Origin: Arthrobacter sp. DNA4
GTDB lineage: Bacteria > Actinomycetota > Actinomycetes > Actinomycetales > Micrococcaceae
Direction: 5' to 3'
Length of the DNA stretch: 64,000 nt
NCBI RefSeq assembly: GCF_024362385.1
Contig: NZ_CP101466.1
Coordinates: 992,001-1,056,000 of the forward strand
In this document: piece by piece, positions 38,114 to 46,559 of the stretch
How the letters are laid out: each line of letters begins with the position of its first letter
How positions within the stretch are numbered: position 1 is the first letter of the stretch
Position numbers and translations under genes: made by a program
The notes under the pieces: generated by a model
Database searches by the model: none
Told to the model about the DNA's origin: nothing
The model's input: only the letters and a program-made list of their open reading frames with translations

Positions 38114-38581
38114 ATGTCCACTTTTGACGTCCGCCGCACGGCGGTCATCCCTGCCTCACCGGAGCAGATCTTCCCCCTGGTCAACAACTTCCATGAATGG
38201 ACCGCCTGGTCCCCCTGGGAAACGATTGACCCGGGCATGAGCCGCCGTTACTTCGGCAACGAGGCCGGCGCCGGCGCGGGGTACGAGTGGAGCGGCAACC
38301 GCAGGGCCGGCAGCGGCACCATGGAACTCACAGAATCCATACCCGCCAGCCTGATCCGGATCCGGCTGCAGTTCACCAGGCCGTTCAAGGCACTGAACCC
38401 CACCACGTTCAGCTTCACCCCGGTGGACACCGGTACCGAGGTGACCTGGCGGATGACGGGTGAGAACAAGGGCCTGGGCAGGGTGTTCGCGCTGTTCATG
38501 GACATGGACAAGATGGTGGGCGCTGACTTCGAGAGCGGGCTCGCCGCGCTGGCCTCCACCGTTGCGGCCCGGAAGAGCTGA
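38114..38581 (+). CDS. SRPBCC / polyketide cyclase-like protein
   Basis: A 155-aa START-like domain (RRTAVIPASPEQIFPLVNNFHEWTAWSPWE, FTPVDTGTEVTWRMTGE). Such domains bind hydrophobic ligands in a deep pocket; no function can be assigned. The ATG at 38114 has TATGCT 6 bases upstream (leaderless). The DUF1801 gene follows 8 bases after its stop, so the two may form an operon. Confidence 0.85.
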   Translation: MSTFDVRRTAVIPASPEQIFPLVNNFHEWTAWSPWETIDPGMSRRYFGNEAGAGAGYEWSGNRRAGSGTMELTESIPASLIRIRLQFTRPFKALNPTTFSFTPVDTGTEVTWRMTGENKGLGRVFALFMDMDKMVGADFESGLAALASTVAARKS

Positions 38582-38589
38582 GGTTCCCC

Positions 38590-38934
38590 TTGGGCGTCGT
38601 GGACGAGGCGCTGGCCGCGCTGGATGAACCCGACCGCAGTTGCCTGCAGCATGTGGTGGAGACTGCGCGCTCTCTGGCTCCCGAGGCCACGGAAGGGATG
38701 AGCTACGGCATGCCCGCCCTGAAACTCGAGGGCAAACCGCTGTTGGCAGCCGTCCCGGCGGCAAAACACCTGTCGATCTTTCCCTTTTCCGGCGCGGTGG
38801 TGGAAGCGGTGGCCGGGCGGCTGGAAGGGTACTCGCTGTCCAAGGGGACCATCCGCTTCACCGCGGACCACCCCGTGCCCGACGACGTGCTGGAAGACAT
38901 TGTTCGGCTGCGGATGGCCGAGATTCGGAAGTAA
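38590..38934 (+). CDS. DUF1801 / YdhG-like protein
   Basis: A 114-aa protein with the DUF1801 pattern (EALAALDEPDRSCLQHVVETARSLAPEATEGMSYGMPALKLEGKPLLA, HLSIFPFSG, SKGTIRFTADHPVP). Some members are called iron chaperones (frataxin-like) without firm proof. The start is a TTG at 38590 with GAGG about 6 bases upstream; no ATG or GTG fits the conserved N-terminus better. Confidence 0.82.
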   Translation: MGVVDEALAALDEPDRSCLQHVVETARSLAPEATEGMSYGMPALKLEGKPLLAAVPAAKHLSIFPFSGAVVEAVAGRLEGYSLSKGTIRFTADHPVPDDVLEDIVRLRMAEIRK

Positions 38935-39052
38935 AGAAGCGGACGGCGCCGGTCAGCACGGCAGCAGGGTACCCGCTTCCCAGTGGGCCAGGAGGCTCCT
39001 CAGGACTTTTGGTCCTTCCTGCAGCCACGCCTGGCCCCCTAACGTGAGGGCC

Positions 39053-39376
39053 ATGGCTGACACTCTTGCGTCCCTTGCAGAATCCTTCAAGAACATGGGC
39101 GTCACCCGCGCCTACGGCACCCCCGTCAACCTGGGCGGGGAGGAGATCGTGCCCGTGGCGCTGGTGTCCTTCGGCTTCGGCGGCGGCACGGAGTCGGAGG
39201 ACGGCGCCTCCGGCGGGGGCGGCGGCGGGTTCGTTGTGCCACTGGGAATCTACCGTACGGTTAATGGGCGTCCGGCCTTCCGTCCCAACACCATCGTCGC
39301 GCTGGTATGCCTGGTTCCCCTCGTATCCGTAGCGGGCGCTGCCCTGCGTAAAGCAATCTGGGTGGCACGAAAGTAG
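39053..39376 (+). CDS. GerW/YtfJ-like protein
   Basis: A 107-aa protein similar to the GerW (YtfJ) family: AYGTPVNLGGEEIVPVALVSFGFGGGTESE, then a Gly-rich run, FVVPLGIYRTVNG and a C-terminal hydrophobic segment (TIVALVCLVPLVSVAGAAL). GerW acts in spore germination in Bacillus. Arthrobacter does not form endospores, so the role here differs and is unknown. The ATG at 39053 has TAACGT 7 bases upstream. Confidence 0.8.
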   Translation: MADTLASLAESFKNMGVTRAYGTPVNLGGEEIVPVALVSFGFGGGTESEDGASGGGGGGFVVPLGIYRTVNGRPAFRPNTIVALVCLVPLVSVAGAALRKAIWVARK

Positions 39377-39613
39377 CAGGGGGAGGCCGCTTCAGGGCCG
39401 TTTAAATCCCCTATTCCGTCGTGGGATTTTCGGTCCCATAATGGCCTCGTAGACTTCGGGAACCTCCCGCTGCTGTTCTGCGCCGCGGCGGACCCAGGGG
39501 TTCCAGGCGGCCGCCCCGGCAATCGGCGGGAAGGACGGCCACGACGCCCGGCGGGGGACGGCCGGACCATTTCAGGGGGAGAGCAACGCCATCAGAGCAC
39601 AAGGAGATTCGTC

Positions 39614-40000
39614 ATGCTCAAAGATATGGAAGTCATGGCTGTGCTGCTTACCAAGGACATCGACCGGGCGCGGGATTTTTATCGGGACAAGCTGGGGTTT
39701 GAGCCCGAGCGGACAATGGCGGACGGCGGCCTTGTCTATCGGTGCGGAAAGGGAACCTCGTTCCTGATCTACCAGACGGACAACGCCGGTTCGGCCAAAA
39801 ACACGCAAATTGGCTGGGCCACGGACGACGTTCAGCGGGACGTGGACGAACTCCGGGCCCGCGGCGTCGTTTTCGAGGATTACGACATGCCTGGGCTGAA
39901 GACCGAGAACGGCATCGCAACGATGGAGGGGTACGGCCAGGCAGCGTGGTTCCTGGACAGCGAGGGCAACATCCTGAACATCTCCTCCATTCCGTCCTGA
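39614..40000 (+). CDS. VOC/glyoxalase-superfamily protein
   Basis: A 128-aa two-repeat VOC fold. It shows VMAVLLTKDIDRARDFYRDKLGFEPE at the start and AAWFLDSEGNILNISSI at the end, with possible metal ligands scattered between. Members range from glyoxalase I to antibiotic-binding proteins; no substrate can be named. AAGGAG lies 7 bases before the ATG. Confidence 0.85.
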   Translation: MLKDMEVMAVLLTKDIDRARDFYRDKLGFEPERTMADGGLVYRCGKGTSFLIYQTDNAGSAKNTQIGWATDDVQRDVDELRARGVVFEDYDMPGLKTENGIATMEGYGQAAWFLDSEGNILNISSIPS

Positions 40001-40138
40001 CGGCCAAGGCTTGCAGCAGGAGGTTCAGCAATAAAGCGGTCGACGCCGGCACGTGCCGCCTAAAGCACCCGCACCCGGGTGCGTGGCAGCGGGCGGCCGG
40101 CGCCGCCGTCGTCAGCAGTCCGGAGGGAAGGGAAAGCG

Positions 40139-40489
40139 GTGGGCGTGGAAGAAGTGGTGCAGGAGACAAAGGGCGTCTCTATGGAGGTTCTGTCGACGGT
40201 GGATCTTGCCGGGGAGATCGAGGGCATGGACGGGCGCCAACTCCGGATGCGGATGGTGACCATCGAGCCAGGCGGAGTTTTCGGGCCCCTCCATGACCAC
40301 GTGGGCCGCCCCGGGACCGTTTATGTCCTGCAGGGGACCATCACCGACCACCGCGACGGGGTGGCCACGGACTACGGGCCGGGGGTGGGCTGGCCGGAGG
40401 ACCGGCACACCACCCACTGGCTGGAGAACAAGGGAACGGTCCCGGCGGTGGAAGTTTCCGTGGACATCGTGGCCGCCCCGCAACAGTGA
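40139..40489 (+). CDS. cupin domain-containing protein
   Basis: A 116-aa cupin with the metal-site pattern EPGGVFGPLHDHVGRPGTVYVLQGTITDH and a second motif DRHTTHWLENKG. The start is taken as a GTG at 40139 with AAGGG 6 bases upstream; the open frame extends to 40079 without a start signal. Function unknown. The stop lies within an 11-bp direct repeat (AACAGTGAAGC at 40482 and 40503). Confidence 0.8.
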   Translation: MGVEEVVQETKGVSMEVLSTVDLAGEIEGMDGRQLRMRMVTIEPGGVFGPLHDHVGRPGTVYVLQGTITDHRDGVATDYGPGVGWPEDRHTTHWLENKGTVPAVEVSVDIVAAPQQ

Positions 40490-40513
40490 AGCCCCGTCCC
40501 GTAACAGTGAAGC

Positions 40514-41770
40514 TCAGACTGCGGGCTCGCGCCTGCCGAGGGCCATCCGGAGTGCGCCGCGCAGGGTGAGCCGGTTGCGCCTGGTGACCACGATGACGGC
40601 GGCGATACCAGCGAGCAGCACCACGATGCCGCCCACCGCGACGGACCAGCGCGCGCCGAACTCGCTGCCGACCCAACCCACCAGCGGCGAACCGATGGCA
40701 GTGCCGCCCTGGAGGATGGCCAGGTAGAGGGCCAGTACGCGGCCCCGGAACTGTGGCTCCACGGAGAGCTGGATGCTGGTGTTGCAGCTGTTCAGGAAAG
40801 TGATGGACGCCAAGCCCACGGGGATCAGGACGGCCGCGTACACCCAGAATGTCGGCGCGACGCTGCCCAGGATGGTGAAGCCCCCCAGTCCCAGTGCCCC
40901 GCCCAGCAGGAACCGCAGCCGCGGTCCGGAGCGGCGTGCCGCCAGGAGCGCGCCGGCCAGCGTGCCCACGGCCATGATGGAGCCGAGGAGTCCGAATTCG
41001 CTCGGGCCCATGCTGAATTCAGTGGTGGCCATCAGCGAGTTGATCACCGGGAAGTTCATGCCGAACGCGCCCAGGATGCCCACCAGGACCATGATCAGCA
41101 TCAGGTCCGGACGGCGCCGCACGTAACGGATGCCCTCGACCACCTGGTGCTTGCTCCGCTCTCCCTTGGCAACGGGGGCAGGCTGCGTGGTGCGGATCCG
41201 GAACAGCGAGACCAGGACGGCGGCGAAGCTCGCGGCGTTCAGGAGGAACACCGGGCCGGTACCCACCCAGGCGATGAGGACGCCGGCGATCGCAGGACCG
41301 GTGAGCCGGGCCGTGTTGAAGGACGCGGAGTTGAGCGCCACGGCGTTGGAAATGTTGTCCTGGCCCACCAGTTCGGAAACAAAGGCCTGGCGCGCGGGTG
41401 CATCCACGGCGCTGGCCACGCCCAGGCAGAAGGCGGCAACGTAGGCATGCCACAGCTGGGCGGTGCCGGTCACCACCAGGAGGCCGATGGCGAGGGCCGT
41501 GAAGCCCATGGCCAGCTGCGTCCACATGAGGATGATGCGCTTGCGGTAGCGGTCCGCCAATACCCCGCCGTAGGGGCCGAACAGCAACATAGGCAGGAAC
41601 TGCAGGCCCGTGGTGAGGCCGACGGCGGCACCTGAGTGGTCGGTGAGGACGGTCAGGACCAGCCAGTCCTGGGCCACGCGCTGCATCCAGGTGCCGATGT
41701 TGGAGACGATCGCGCCGCTGGCCCAGATGCGGTAGTTGGGGTTCTCCAGGGCCCGGAACATCGCGCTCAT
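40514..41770 (-). CDS. MFS transporter, 12-TM (Bcr/EntS-like)
   Basis: A 418-aa membrane protein with 12 predicted helices and MFS_3-like features (FRALENPNYRIWASGAIVSNIGTWMQRVAQDWLVL; GPYGGVLADRYRKRII; VDAPARQAFVSELV). It resembles enterobactin exporter and macrolide-efflux-like transporters. Its start overlaps the stop of the MarR gene by 4 bp, so the regulator likely controls its own exporter. Confidence 0.9.
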   Translation of the reverse strand: MSAMFRALENPNYRIWASGAIVSNIGTWMQRVAQDWLVLTVLTDHSGAAVGLTTGLQFLPMLLFGPYGGVLADRYRKRIILMWTQLAMGFTALAIGLLVVTGTAQLWHAYVAAFCLGVASAVDAPARQAFVSELVGQDNISNAVALNSASFNTARLTGPAIAGVLIAWVGTGPVFLLNAASFAAVLVSLFRIRTTQPAPVAKGERSKHQVVEGIRYVRRRPDLMLIMVLVGILGAFGMNFPVINSLMATTEFSMGPSEFGLLGSIMAVGTLAGALLAARRSGPRLRFLLGGALGLGGFTILGSVAPTFWVYAAVLIPVGLASITFLNSCNTSIQLSVEPQFRGRVLALYLAILQGGTAIGSPLVGWVGSEFGARWSVAVGGIVVLLAGIAAVIVVTRRNRLTLRGALRMALGRREPAV

Positions 41771-42228
41771 TTGCCGCTCATTTCCTGCATGATGCGGGCC
41801 GCGCGGCTGAGGGTGAGCCGGTCTTCCTCGCTGAGTCCGGCCACGCGCCGGGCCAGCCAGGCGGTGCGCTGGCTCTGGGCCTCTGCCAGGACTTTCCTGC
41901 CGGCATCGGTGATTTCCACGCGGACCTGCTTACCGTCGTCGGGATTGGCGGACCGGGTAACGAAGCCCTGGTCGGCGAGGGCATTGACGATCCTGGTCAT
42001 GGACGGTGCCTGGACGTGTTCACTTTCGGCAAGCGCGCGCAGGGTGCTGGGACCGCTGCCGTTCAGCAGGGCCAGCACCGTGTACTGGCCGGGGGTGATG
42101 ATTTCGCCTGTTGCCTCAACGCGGAGCCGGCGCGAGGTACGCATCACGGCGGTTCGGAGATCGATGGCAAGGGTATCCGGGGCAGTGGGGTCTGCGGTTG
42201 CCTGGTTTTGCGTCTGGGTGGGGGACAT
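41767..42228 (-). CDS. MarR-family transcriptional regulator
   Basis: A 153-aa winged-helix dimer. The core pattern is TPGQYTVLALLNGSGPSTLRALAESEHVQAPSMTRIVNALADQGFVTRSANPDDGKQVRVEITDAGRKVL. The start at 42228 was chosen because the longer frame from 42264 begins inside tandem operator repeats (42257-42284). It forms an operon with the MFS exporter, the usual MarR arrangement in which a ligand relieves repression. Confidence 0.9.
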   Translation of the reverse strand: MSPTQTQNQATADPTAPDTLAIDLRTAVMRTSRRLRVEATGEIITPGQYTVLALLNGSGPSTLRALAESEHVQAPSMTRIVNALADQGFVTRSANPDDGKQVRVEITDAGRKVLAEAQSQRTAWLARRVAGLSEEDRLTLSRAARIMQEMSGK

Positions 42229-42256
42229 GTAGGTGGATGCGCCTCCTGCGGATTTT

Positions 42257-42284
42257 ATTAGCACTGCTAATTAGTTCTGCTAAT
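42257..42284. promoter_or_regulatory. tandem MarR operators
   Basis: ATTAGCA-C-TGCTAAT at 42257-42271 is a perfect inverted repeat. ATTAGTTCTGCTAAT at 42270-42284 is a 13 of 15 copy, overlapping by 2 bases and phased 13 bases away. They lie directly upstream of the marR start in an AT-rich patch unlike the flanking DNA. Confidence 0.7.
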
Positions 42285-42360
42285 TATTATGGCGCAGCTG
42301 GTTGTTGAGGGCAATGGGCGCCCATGTGGTTTTGCCGACAGCTCCGGCAGAATGGGAGCC

Positions 42361-42867
42361 GTGACTGGGCGCAGAATTGACGGAAACCGTAAACCCTGGC
42401 TGTCGTGGAAGGGGAAACTGAACCTGGCGGTGACCCTCCTGGTCCTATGCCTTGGTCCGGTGATGATCGGCGTGGGCAGCTTCATGATCAACGCCGATGA
42501 AGAGCTTGCACGGATTGGAGCGCAGACCACCGGAACGATCGCCCACTTCGACGACGTCACCAAGGCTTCGGAGCGCAGGATCAGGGTCGACTACACGGCC
42601 GCGGATGGGCTGCCCCGCAAGACGTTCGCCGCCGTGGACCACGACCAGCATCCCGTGGTGGGCAGCAGCGTCACGGTCATCTATGCCGAGACTGATCCCG
42701 GCCGGGCCATTGTGCCCGGCTATGAGAGCGATGGTGTGTGGGTCCGTGGCGTGGGCGTGGTCCTGACTGCCATATTCGGCGTGATGGGCCTCCTCCTGGT
42801 CGCACTGGTCGGCAGCGCCGTTCTGCGCGCCAGGTCCCGGGCGCGGGGGACGCAACAGGTGGTGTAG
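42361..42867 (+). CDS. DUF3592-type membrane protein
   Basis: A 168-aa protein with two transmembrane helices (about residues 20-45 and 125-155) bracketing an extracytoplasmic domain (AQTTGTIAHFDDVTKASERRIRVDYTAADG, VGSSVTVIYAETDPGRAIV) typical of DUF3592. No function is known. The GTG at 42361 has CAGAAT 7 bases upstream (leaderless pattern). Confidence 0.78.
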   Translation: MTGRRIDGNRKPWLSWKGKLNLAVTLLVLCLGPVMIGVGSFMINADEELARIGAQTTGTIAHFDDVTKASERRIRVDYTAADGLPRKTFAAVDHDQHPVVGSSVTVIYAETDPGRAIVPGYESDGVWVRGVGVVLTAIFGVMGLLLVALVGSAVLRARSRARGTQQVV

Positions 42868-42930
42868 CAGAGCCTGGTCGCGGCCCCTGGTCTATCCGCT
42901 CCTGCCGGACGGGCGTAGGCTTTGCGAACC

Positions 42931-43530
42931 ATGACTGAACAGCAGCCCTATGAGTTGATCCGACGTTATCCGCACTTCGAACTGCGCCGGTATCCGGATT
43001 ACGTGGTGGCCGAGGTGACCGTGAACGCGAATTTTGACCGCGCGGGCAACGCCGCCTTCCGGTATCTCTTCAACTACATCAGCGGCAGCAACACTGCCCG
43101 GCAGAAACTTGCCATGACCGCCCCGGTGATCCAGGAACCGGGACCACAGAAGCTCGCAATGACAACGCCCGTACTCCAAAGCGGTCCGCTGCCCGGCGCC
43201 GGGCAGGCCGCCGAATTCTCGGTCGCCTTTGTCCTGCCTGCCGGCGTGACCGCGGAAACTGCTCCGGTGCCCGACGACCCCAAGGTCAGGGTGCGGGCGG
43301 TGCGTGGTTCTTTGGCGGCGGTGCTGGGCTTTTCGGGCAGCGGCTCGGCATCGGCCTTTGAACGGCGCAACAACGGACTGCAGGCGGCGCTCACGCTGGC
43401 GGGCCTGACTCCCGTGGGCGCGCCCAGGTTCGCCCGCTTTGACCCGCCGTTCAAACCCTGGTTCCTGCGCCACAACGAGGTGGTCCAGGACGTGCTGGAA
43501 CCCGTTGAGGCCGTGCCGCCGTCGTCGTAA
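42931..43530 (+). CDS. SOUL-family heme-binding protein
   Basis: A 199-aa protein with SOUL/HBP signatures: PYELIRRYPHFELRRYPDYVVAEVTV, AFRYLFNYISGSNTARQKLAMTAPV, KLAMTTPVLQ and a C-terminal PWFLRHNEVVQDV. SOUL proteins bind heme or other porphyrins. TAGGCT lies 9 bases before the ATG, so the transcript has a very short leader or none. Confidence 0.9.
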   Translation: MTEQQPYELIRRYPHFELRRYPDYVVAEVTVNANFDRAGNAAFRYLFNYISGSNTARQKLAMTAPVIQEPGPQKLAMTTPVLQSGPLPGAGQAAEFSVAFVLPAGVTAETAPVPDDPKVRVRAVRGSLAAVLGFSGSGSASAFERRNNGLQAALTLAGLTPVGAPRFARFDPPFKPWFLRHNEVVQDVLEPVEAVPPSS

Positions 43531-43542
43531 CGGCGTGCCGCT

Positions 43543-43588
43543 GCTGACGCCCGCTCAGCTTTGGTGGGTTTGCGGCTGACGCCCGCTC
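43543..43588. repeat. 14-bp direct repeat
   Basis: GCTGACGCCCGCTC occurs at 43543-43556 and 43575-43588, in the 77-bp gap between the convergent SOUL and VOC genes. Confidence 0.5.
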
Positions 43589-43607
43589 CACCGTCGGTCC
43601 GCTCTTC

Positions 43608-44000
43608 CTACGACCTGTGTGCGTCCCGGACGTGCTCCTGCGTCTGGCCCTGCATGACCCAGCGGTTGCCGTCAGGATCGCTGAAGTAGGCGAACAGGAC
43701 GCCGCCAAGGTCCTGGATCTCGCTGATATCTGCACCGCGCCGGACCAGCTCGCTGCGGACTTCGGTGAGATCGGGAACAACCAGTTGGAGGCCCTCCAGG
43801 CTGCCCGGCGTCATGGTGGTCATGCCGGTGCCGATCACCACCGATGTGGCAGAACCCGGGGGAGTCAGTTGGACCACGCGCATGCCCGGAATGTGCTCCA
43901 CATCGTGGTCCAGGATGAATCCCAGTTTTTCCGTGTAAAACGCTTTTGATTTGTCGACGTCTGAAACCGGTACCTGTACAACCTCGAGGCGCATCTGCAT
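43608..44000 (-). CDS. VOC/glyoxalase-superfamily protein
   Basis: A 130-aa VOC protein of the YkcA/bleomycin-resistance-like type: VVQVPVSDVDKSKAFYTEKLGFILDHDVE, RVVQLTPPGSATSVVIGTG, FAYFSDPDGNRWVMQ. No substrate can be given. The ATG at 44000 has TAGAGT 7 bases upstream on the minus strand (leaderless); a second ATG lies 6 bases inside. Confidence 0.85.
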   Translation of the reverse strand: MQMRLEVVQVPVSDVDKSKAFYTEKLGFILDHDVEHIPGMRVVQLTPPGSATSVVIGTGMTTMTPGSLEGLQLVVPDLTEVRSELVRRGADISEIQDLGGVLFAYFSDPDGNRWVMQGQTQEHVRDAHRS

Positions 44001-44282
44001 GCAGCCCACTCTATCTTCGGCCTTGTTCCAAGGGAATGGAGGCTGAAAATGCCGTCGATGGCCTTGCCGGGCGCGAATTTATTAAGCAGCAGCAGCGTAT
44101 TGCGACAGTCTTTCCTCAAGCTCGCATCAAGAATTCCTGAATGTTCGCTGAGGATCCTGAAAGGCCGCGTATTGAGCCCGGAACGGGGCATAGGCTCGTC
44201 GACGATGACTTTACCGGGCTAAGCAGCAGGCCCGGCAAATGCGGGGGCGCGGGTTTTCGGGCCTCCTGTAAATGGGGAAAGA

Positions 44283-45689
44283 ATGTCCGACTACGAAACC
44301 CTTATGGGGTTTGTTCCGTCCGCTCCGGCACCGAAGCCGCCGCGGAAACCACGCTATTCAACGTTTATTGTTGGGGCGATTACCGCGCTGTTTATGCTTT
44401 TGGCGTCAATGGGCAGCGGATTCGCGGGGGCCCTGGTTGTCCTGGCCATCTCGCTGGCCCTCACCGGCCTCTACGTCCTCCTTACCGGACGCCGATCCTG
44501 GGCATGGCTTCCCGCAAAACGGAAAGCCGGAGCCGTCGCGATAGCCGCGTCTTTGGCGCTCTTCATCGGGGGTGCCGTCGCAATGCCGCGGGTGGCCGGC
44601 ACTGACCTGCAGGCCGCCTCATCGGAGAGCACTGCCAAGGCCACCCAATCGACAGCGAGCCCAACCGCAACAGCCAAGGCGTCGCCGTCGTCCACGCCTA
44701 GTCCCACTGCCGACGCCACGGGCGAACCGCTGGACCCGGAGAACCCATACGTTCTTGCCTCCGGCGTCACCGCAACCGCGCCCAACGCGCAGCCTGCCTA
44801 CGCCACCAAGGCGTTGGATCTGCTGGCTGCCCTGCCCATCAAGGGCCGCGCACCGAAGACCGGATACGACCGGGCGCAGTTCGGCCAGGCATGGGCAGAC
44901 GTGGACCGGAATGGCTGCGATACCCGCAATGACATCCTCAAACGCGACCTCACCGGCATTTCATACACGAACAGTGTGCCGTGCAAGGTGCAGTCGGGAA
45001 CCCTGGCCGATCCTTACACGGGCAAAACCATCAGCTTTGTGCGGGGTTCCGCGACCAGCAGTGCCGTCCAGATTGACCACGTCGTGGCCTTGAGCGACGC
45101 CTGGCAGAAGGGCGCGCAGCAGCTAACGGCGGAGCAGCGGACAGCTTTTGCCAACGATCCGCTGAACCTGCAGGCCACGGACGGGCCCACCAACCAGCAA
45201 AAAGGCGACGGCGACGCGGCCACCTGGCTGCCTCCGGCGAAGGGCTTCCGGTGCGAGTACGTTGCGCGGCAGGTTTCGGTGAAGGCGACGTACGGGCTGT
45301 GGGTCACCCAGGCGGAGCACGATGCGATTGCCCGGATCCTTGGCGACTGCGCCGGGCAGTTGGCGCCGACAAACCAGCAGGCTCCGGCTCCTGTTGCGGC
45401 TGCCCCGGCACCCGTTGCGGTTGCACCCGCACCCGTTGCGGTTGCACCCGCACCTGCCCCGGCTCCAGCAGCACCGGCACCGGCACCGGCACCCGCACCC
45501 GCTGCCGTGGCGCCTGCGCCTGTTGCACCAATGCCCGTGGCCCCGGTTCCTGCCGCGCCGGCACCTGCTGCTGCCTACTACGCCAACTGCGCAGCGGCGA
45601 AGGCTGCAGGCGCCGCGCCGCTCTACGCGGGGCAGGCCGGCTACCGCCCTGCGCTGGACCGCGACTCCGACGGCGTCGCCTGCGAGTAG
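44283..45689 (+). CDS. membrane-anchored HNH nuclease with Pro/Ala linker and Excalibur domain
   Basis: A 468-aa protein. Three hydrophobic segments (about 28-45, 46-68, 82-100) are followed by a Ser/Thr/Ala stretch, then a DUF1524/GmrSD-type HNH domain (YDRAQFGQAWADVDRNGCDTRNDILKRDL, QIDHVVALSDAW, NDPLNLQATDGPTNQQKGD). Next comes a long Ala/Pro/Val repeat, and a C-terminal Excalibur calcium-binding motif (YYANCAAAKAAGAAPLY, DRDSDGVACE). The nuclease would face outside the cell, perhaps for nucleic acid use or defence. GGGGA lies just before the ATG. The next gene ends in the same Excalibur motif. Confidence 0.85.
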   Translation: MSDYETLMGFVPSAPAPKPPRKPRYSTFIVGAITALFMLLASMGSGFAGALVVLAISLALTGLYVLLTGRRSWAWLPAKRKAGAVAIAASLALFIGGAVAMPRVAGTDLQAASSESTAKATQSTASPTATAKASPSSTPSPTADATGEPLDPENPYVLASGVTATAPNAQPAYATKALDLLAALPIKGRAPKTGYDRAQFGQAWADVDRNGCDTRNDILKRDLTGISYTNSVPCKVQSGTLADPYTGKTISFVRGSATSSAVQIDHVVALSDAWQKGAQQLTAEQRTAFANDPLNLQATDGPTNQQKGDGDAATWLPPAKGFRCEYVARQVSVKATYGLWVTQAEHDAIARILGDCAGQLAPTNQQAPAPVAAAPAPVAVAPAPVAVAPAPAPAPAAPAPAPAPAPAAVAPAPVAPMPVAPVPAAPAPAAAYYANCAAAKAAGAAPLYAGQAGYRPALDRDSDGVACE

Positions 45690-45756
45690 GCACGTCACGT
45701 CCGGTCATTCCGGGCCCTGCTTTTTACCACCATCACAAGCATTCCCAGGGGGAAAC

Positions 45757-46494
45757 ATGAAAGAAAACACCGTTCCAGCGACGGGCAGGATGAAGGCGTC
45801 ACTGGCGTTGGTTCTGCTGACCGGACTCATGCTGACAGGGTGCGGCGGCAAGCAGGCGGCGACGCAACCGACGGGGACGGCCACCGCTACGGCTGTCTCG
45901 CAGACGACCGAGACGGTCGTAGTGCTTACCGTGGTGAATCTGACGTTGGATAAGGCCAAAGACCAGTTGGAAAAGCTGGGCTTCACGGTTGAGGCTGTGG
46001 ATAGTGCCAAGGGCAAGTCGATCATCGTCAAGAGCAACTGGCAGGTGATCTCCCAGGATCCTGCCAACGGGGCGCAGGCTGCCAAGGGCTCCACGGTGCA
46101 CCTCGGCGTCAAGAACCTCGACGATGTGGCGGCGGAGAAGGCCGCCGCTGAAAAGGCAGCAGCTGCGAAGGTTGCAGCCGAACAGGCTGCAGCCGCGAAG
46201 GCTGCTGCTGAAAAGGCGGCAGCTGACAAGGCCGCCGCCGACCAGGCTGCCGCTGCAAAAGCTGCAGCCGATCAGGCGGCCCGGGACGCAGCTGCCAAGG
46301 CAGCAGCCGACCAGGCAGCGGCGCAGAAGTTTGTCCAGGCGCCAGTCCAGGCACCGGCCCAGGCGCCTGCAACTGCTTACTACGCCAACTGCACCGCCGC
46401 GAAGAATGCCGGCGCCGCCCCGCTGTACAGGGGGCAGTCGGGATACAGCTCGTCTCTTGACCGTGATGGCGACGGTGTTGCCTGCGAGCGATAG
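45757..46494 (+). CDS. lipoprotein with PASTA-like domain, Ala/Lys coiled coil and Excalibur domain
   Basis: A 245-aa protein. The lipobox LTGC (Cys29) follows a hydrophobic segment. Residues about 50-122 form a PASTA-like domain (VVVLTVVNLTLDKAKDQLEKLGFTVEAVD, ISQDPANGAQAAKGSTVHLGV). Residues about 123-190 are an Ala/Lys/Glu repeat likely to form a coiled coil or wall-spanning helix. The C-terminus is an Excalibur motif (YYANCTAAKNAGAAPLYRGQSGYSS, DRDGDGVACER). PASTA domains often bind peptidoglycan. AGGGGG lies 4 bases before the ATG. It forms a pair with the upstream nuclease (67 bp gap). Confidence 0.85.
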   Translation: MKENTVPATGRMKASLALVLLTGLMLTGCGGKQAATQPTGTATATAVSQTTETVVVLTVVNLTLDKAKDQLEKLGFTVEAVDSAKGKSIIVKSNWQVISQDPANGAQAAKGSTVHLGVKNLDDVAAEKAAAEKAAAAKVAAEQAAAAKAAAEKAAADKAAADQAAAAKAAADQAARDAAAKAAADQAAAQKFVQAPVQAPAQAPATAYYANCTAAKNAGAAPLYRGQSGYSSSLDRDGDGVACER

Positions 46495-46514
46495 GCGACG
46501 CGCGCAGTACTAAG

Positions 46515-46559
46515 ACGAGCTGTGGGCGCTTCCCATTCAGGGAGGCGTCCACAGCTCGT
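46515..46559 (+). terminator. long hairpin terminator after the Excalibur lipoprotein gene
   Basis: ACGAGCTGTGG (46515-46525) pairs with 46549-46559. The stem continues inward with one or two mismatches (GCGCTTCCC / GGGAGGCGT). T-rich TTCGGTTAC follows weakly. Confidence 0.6.
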
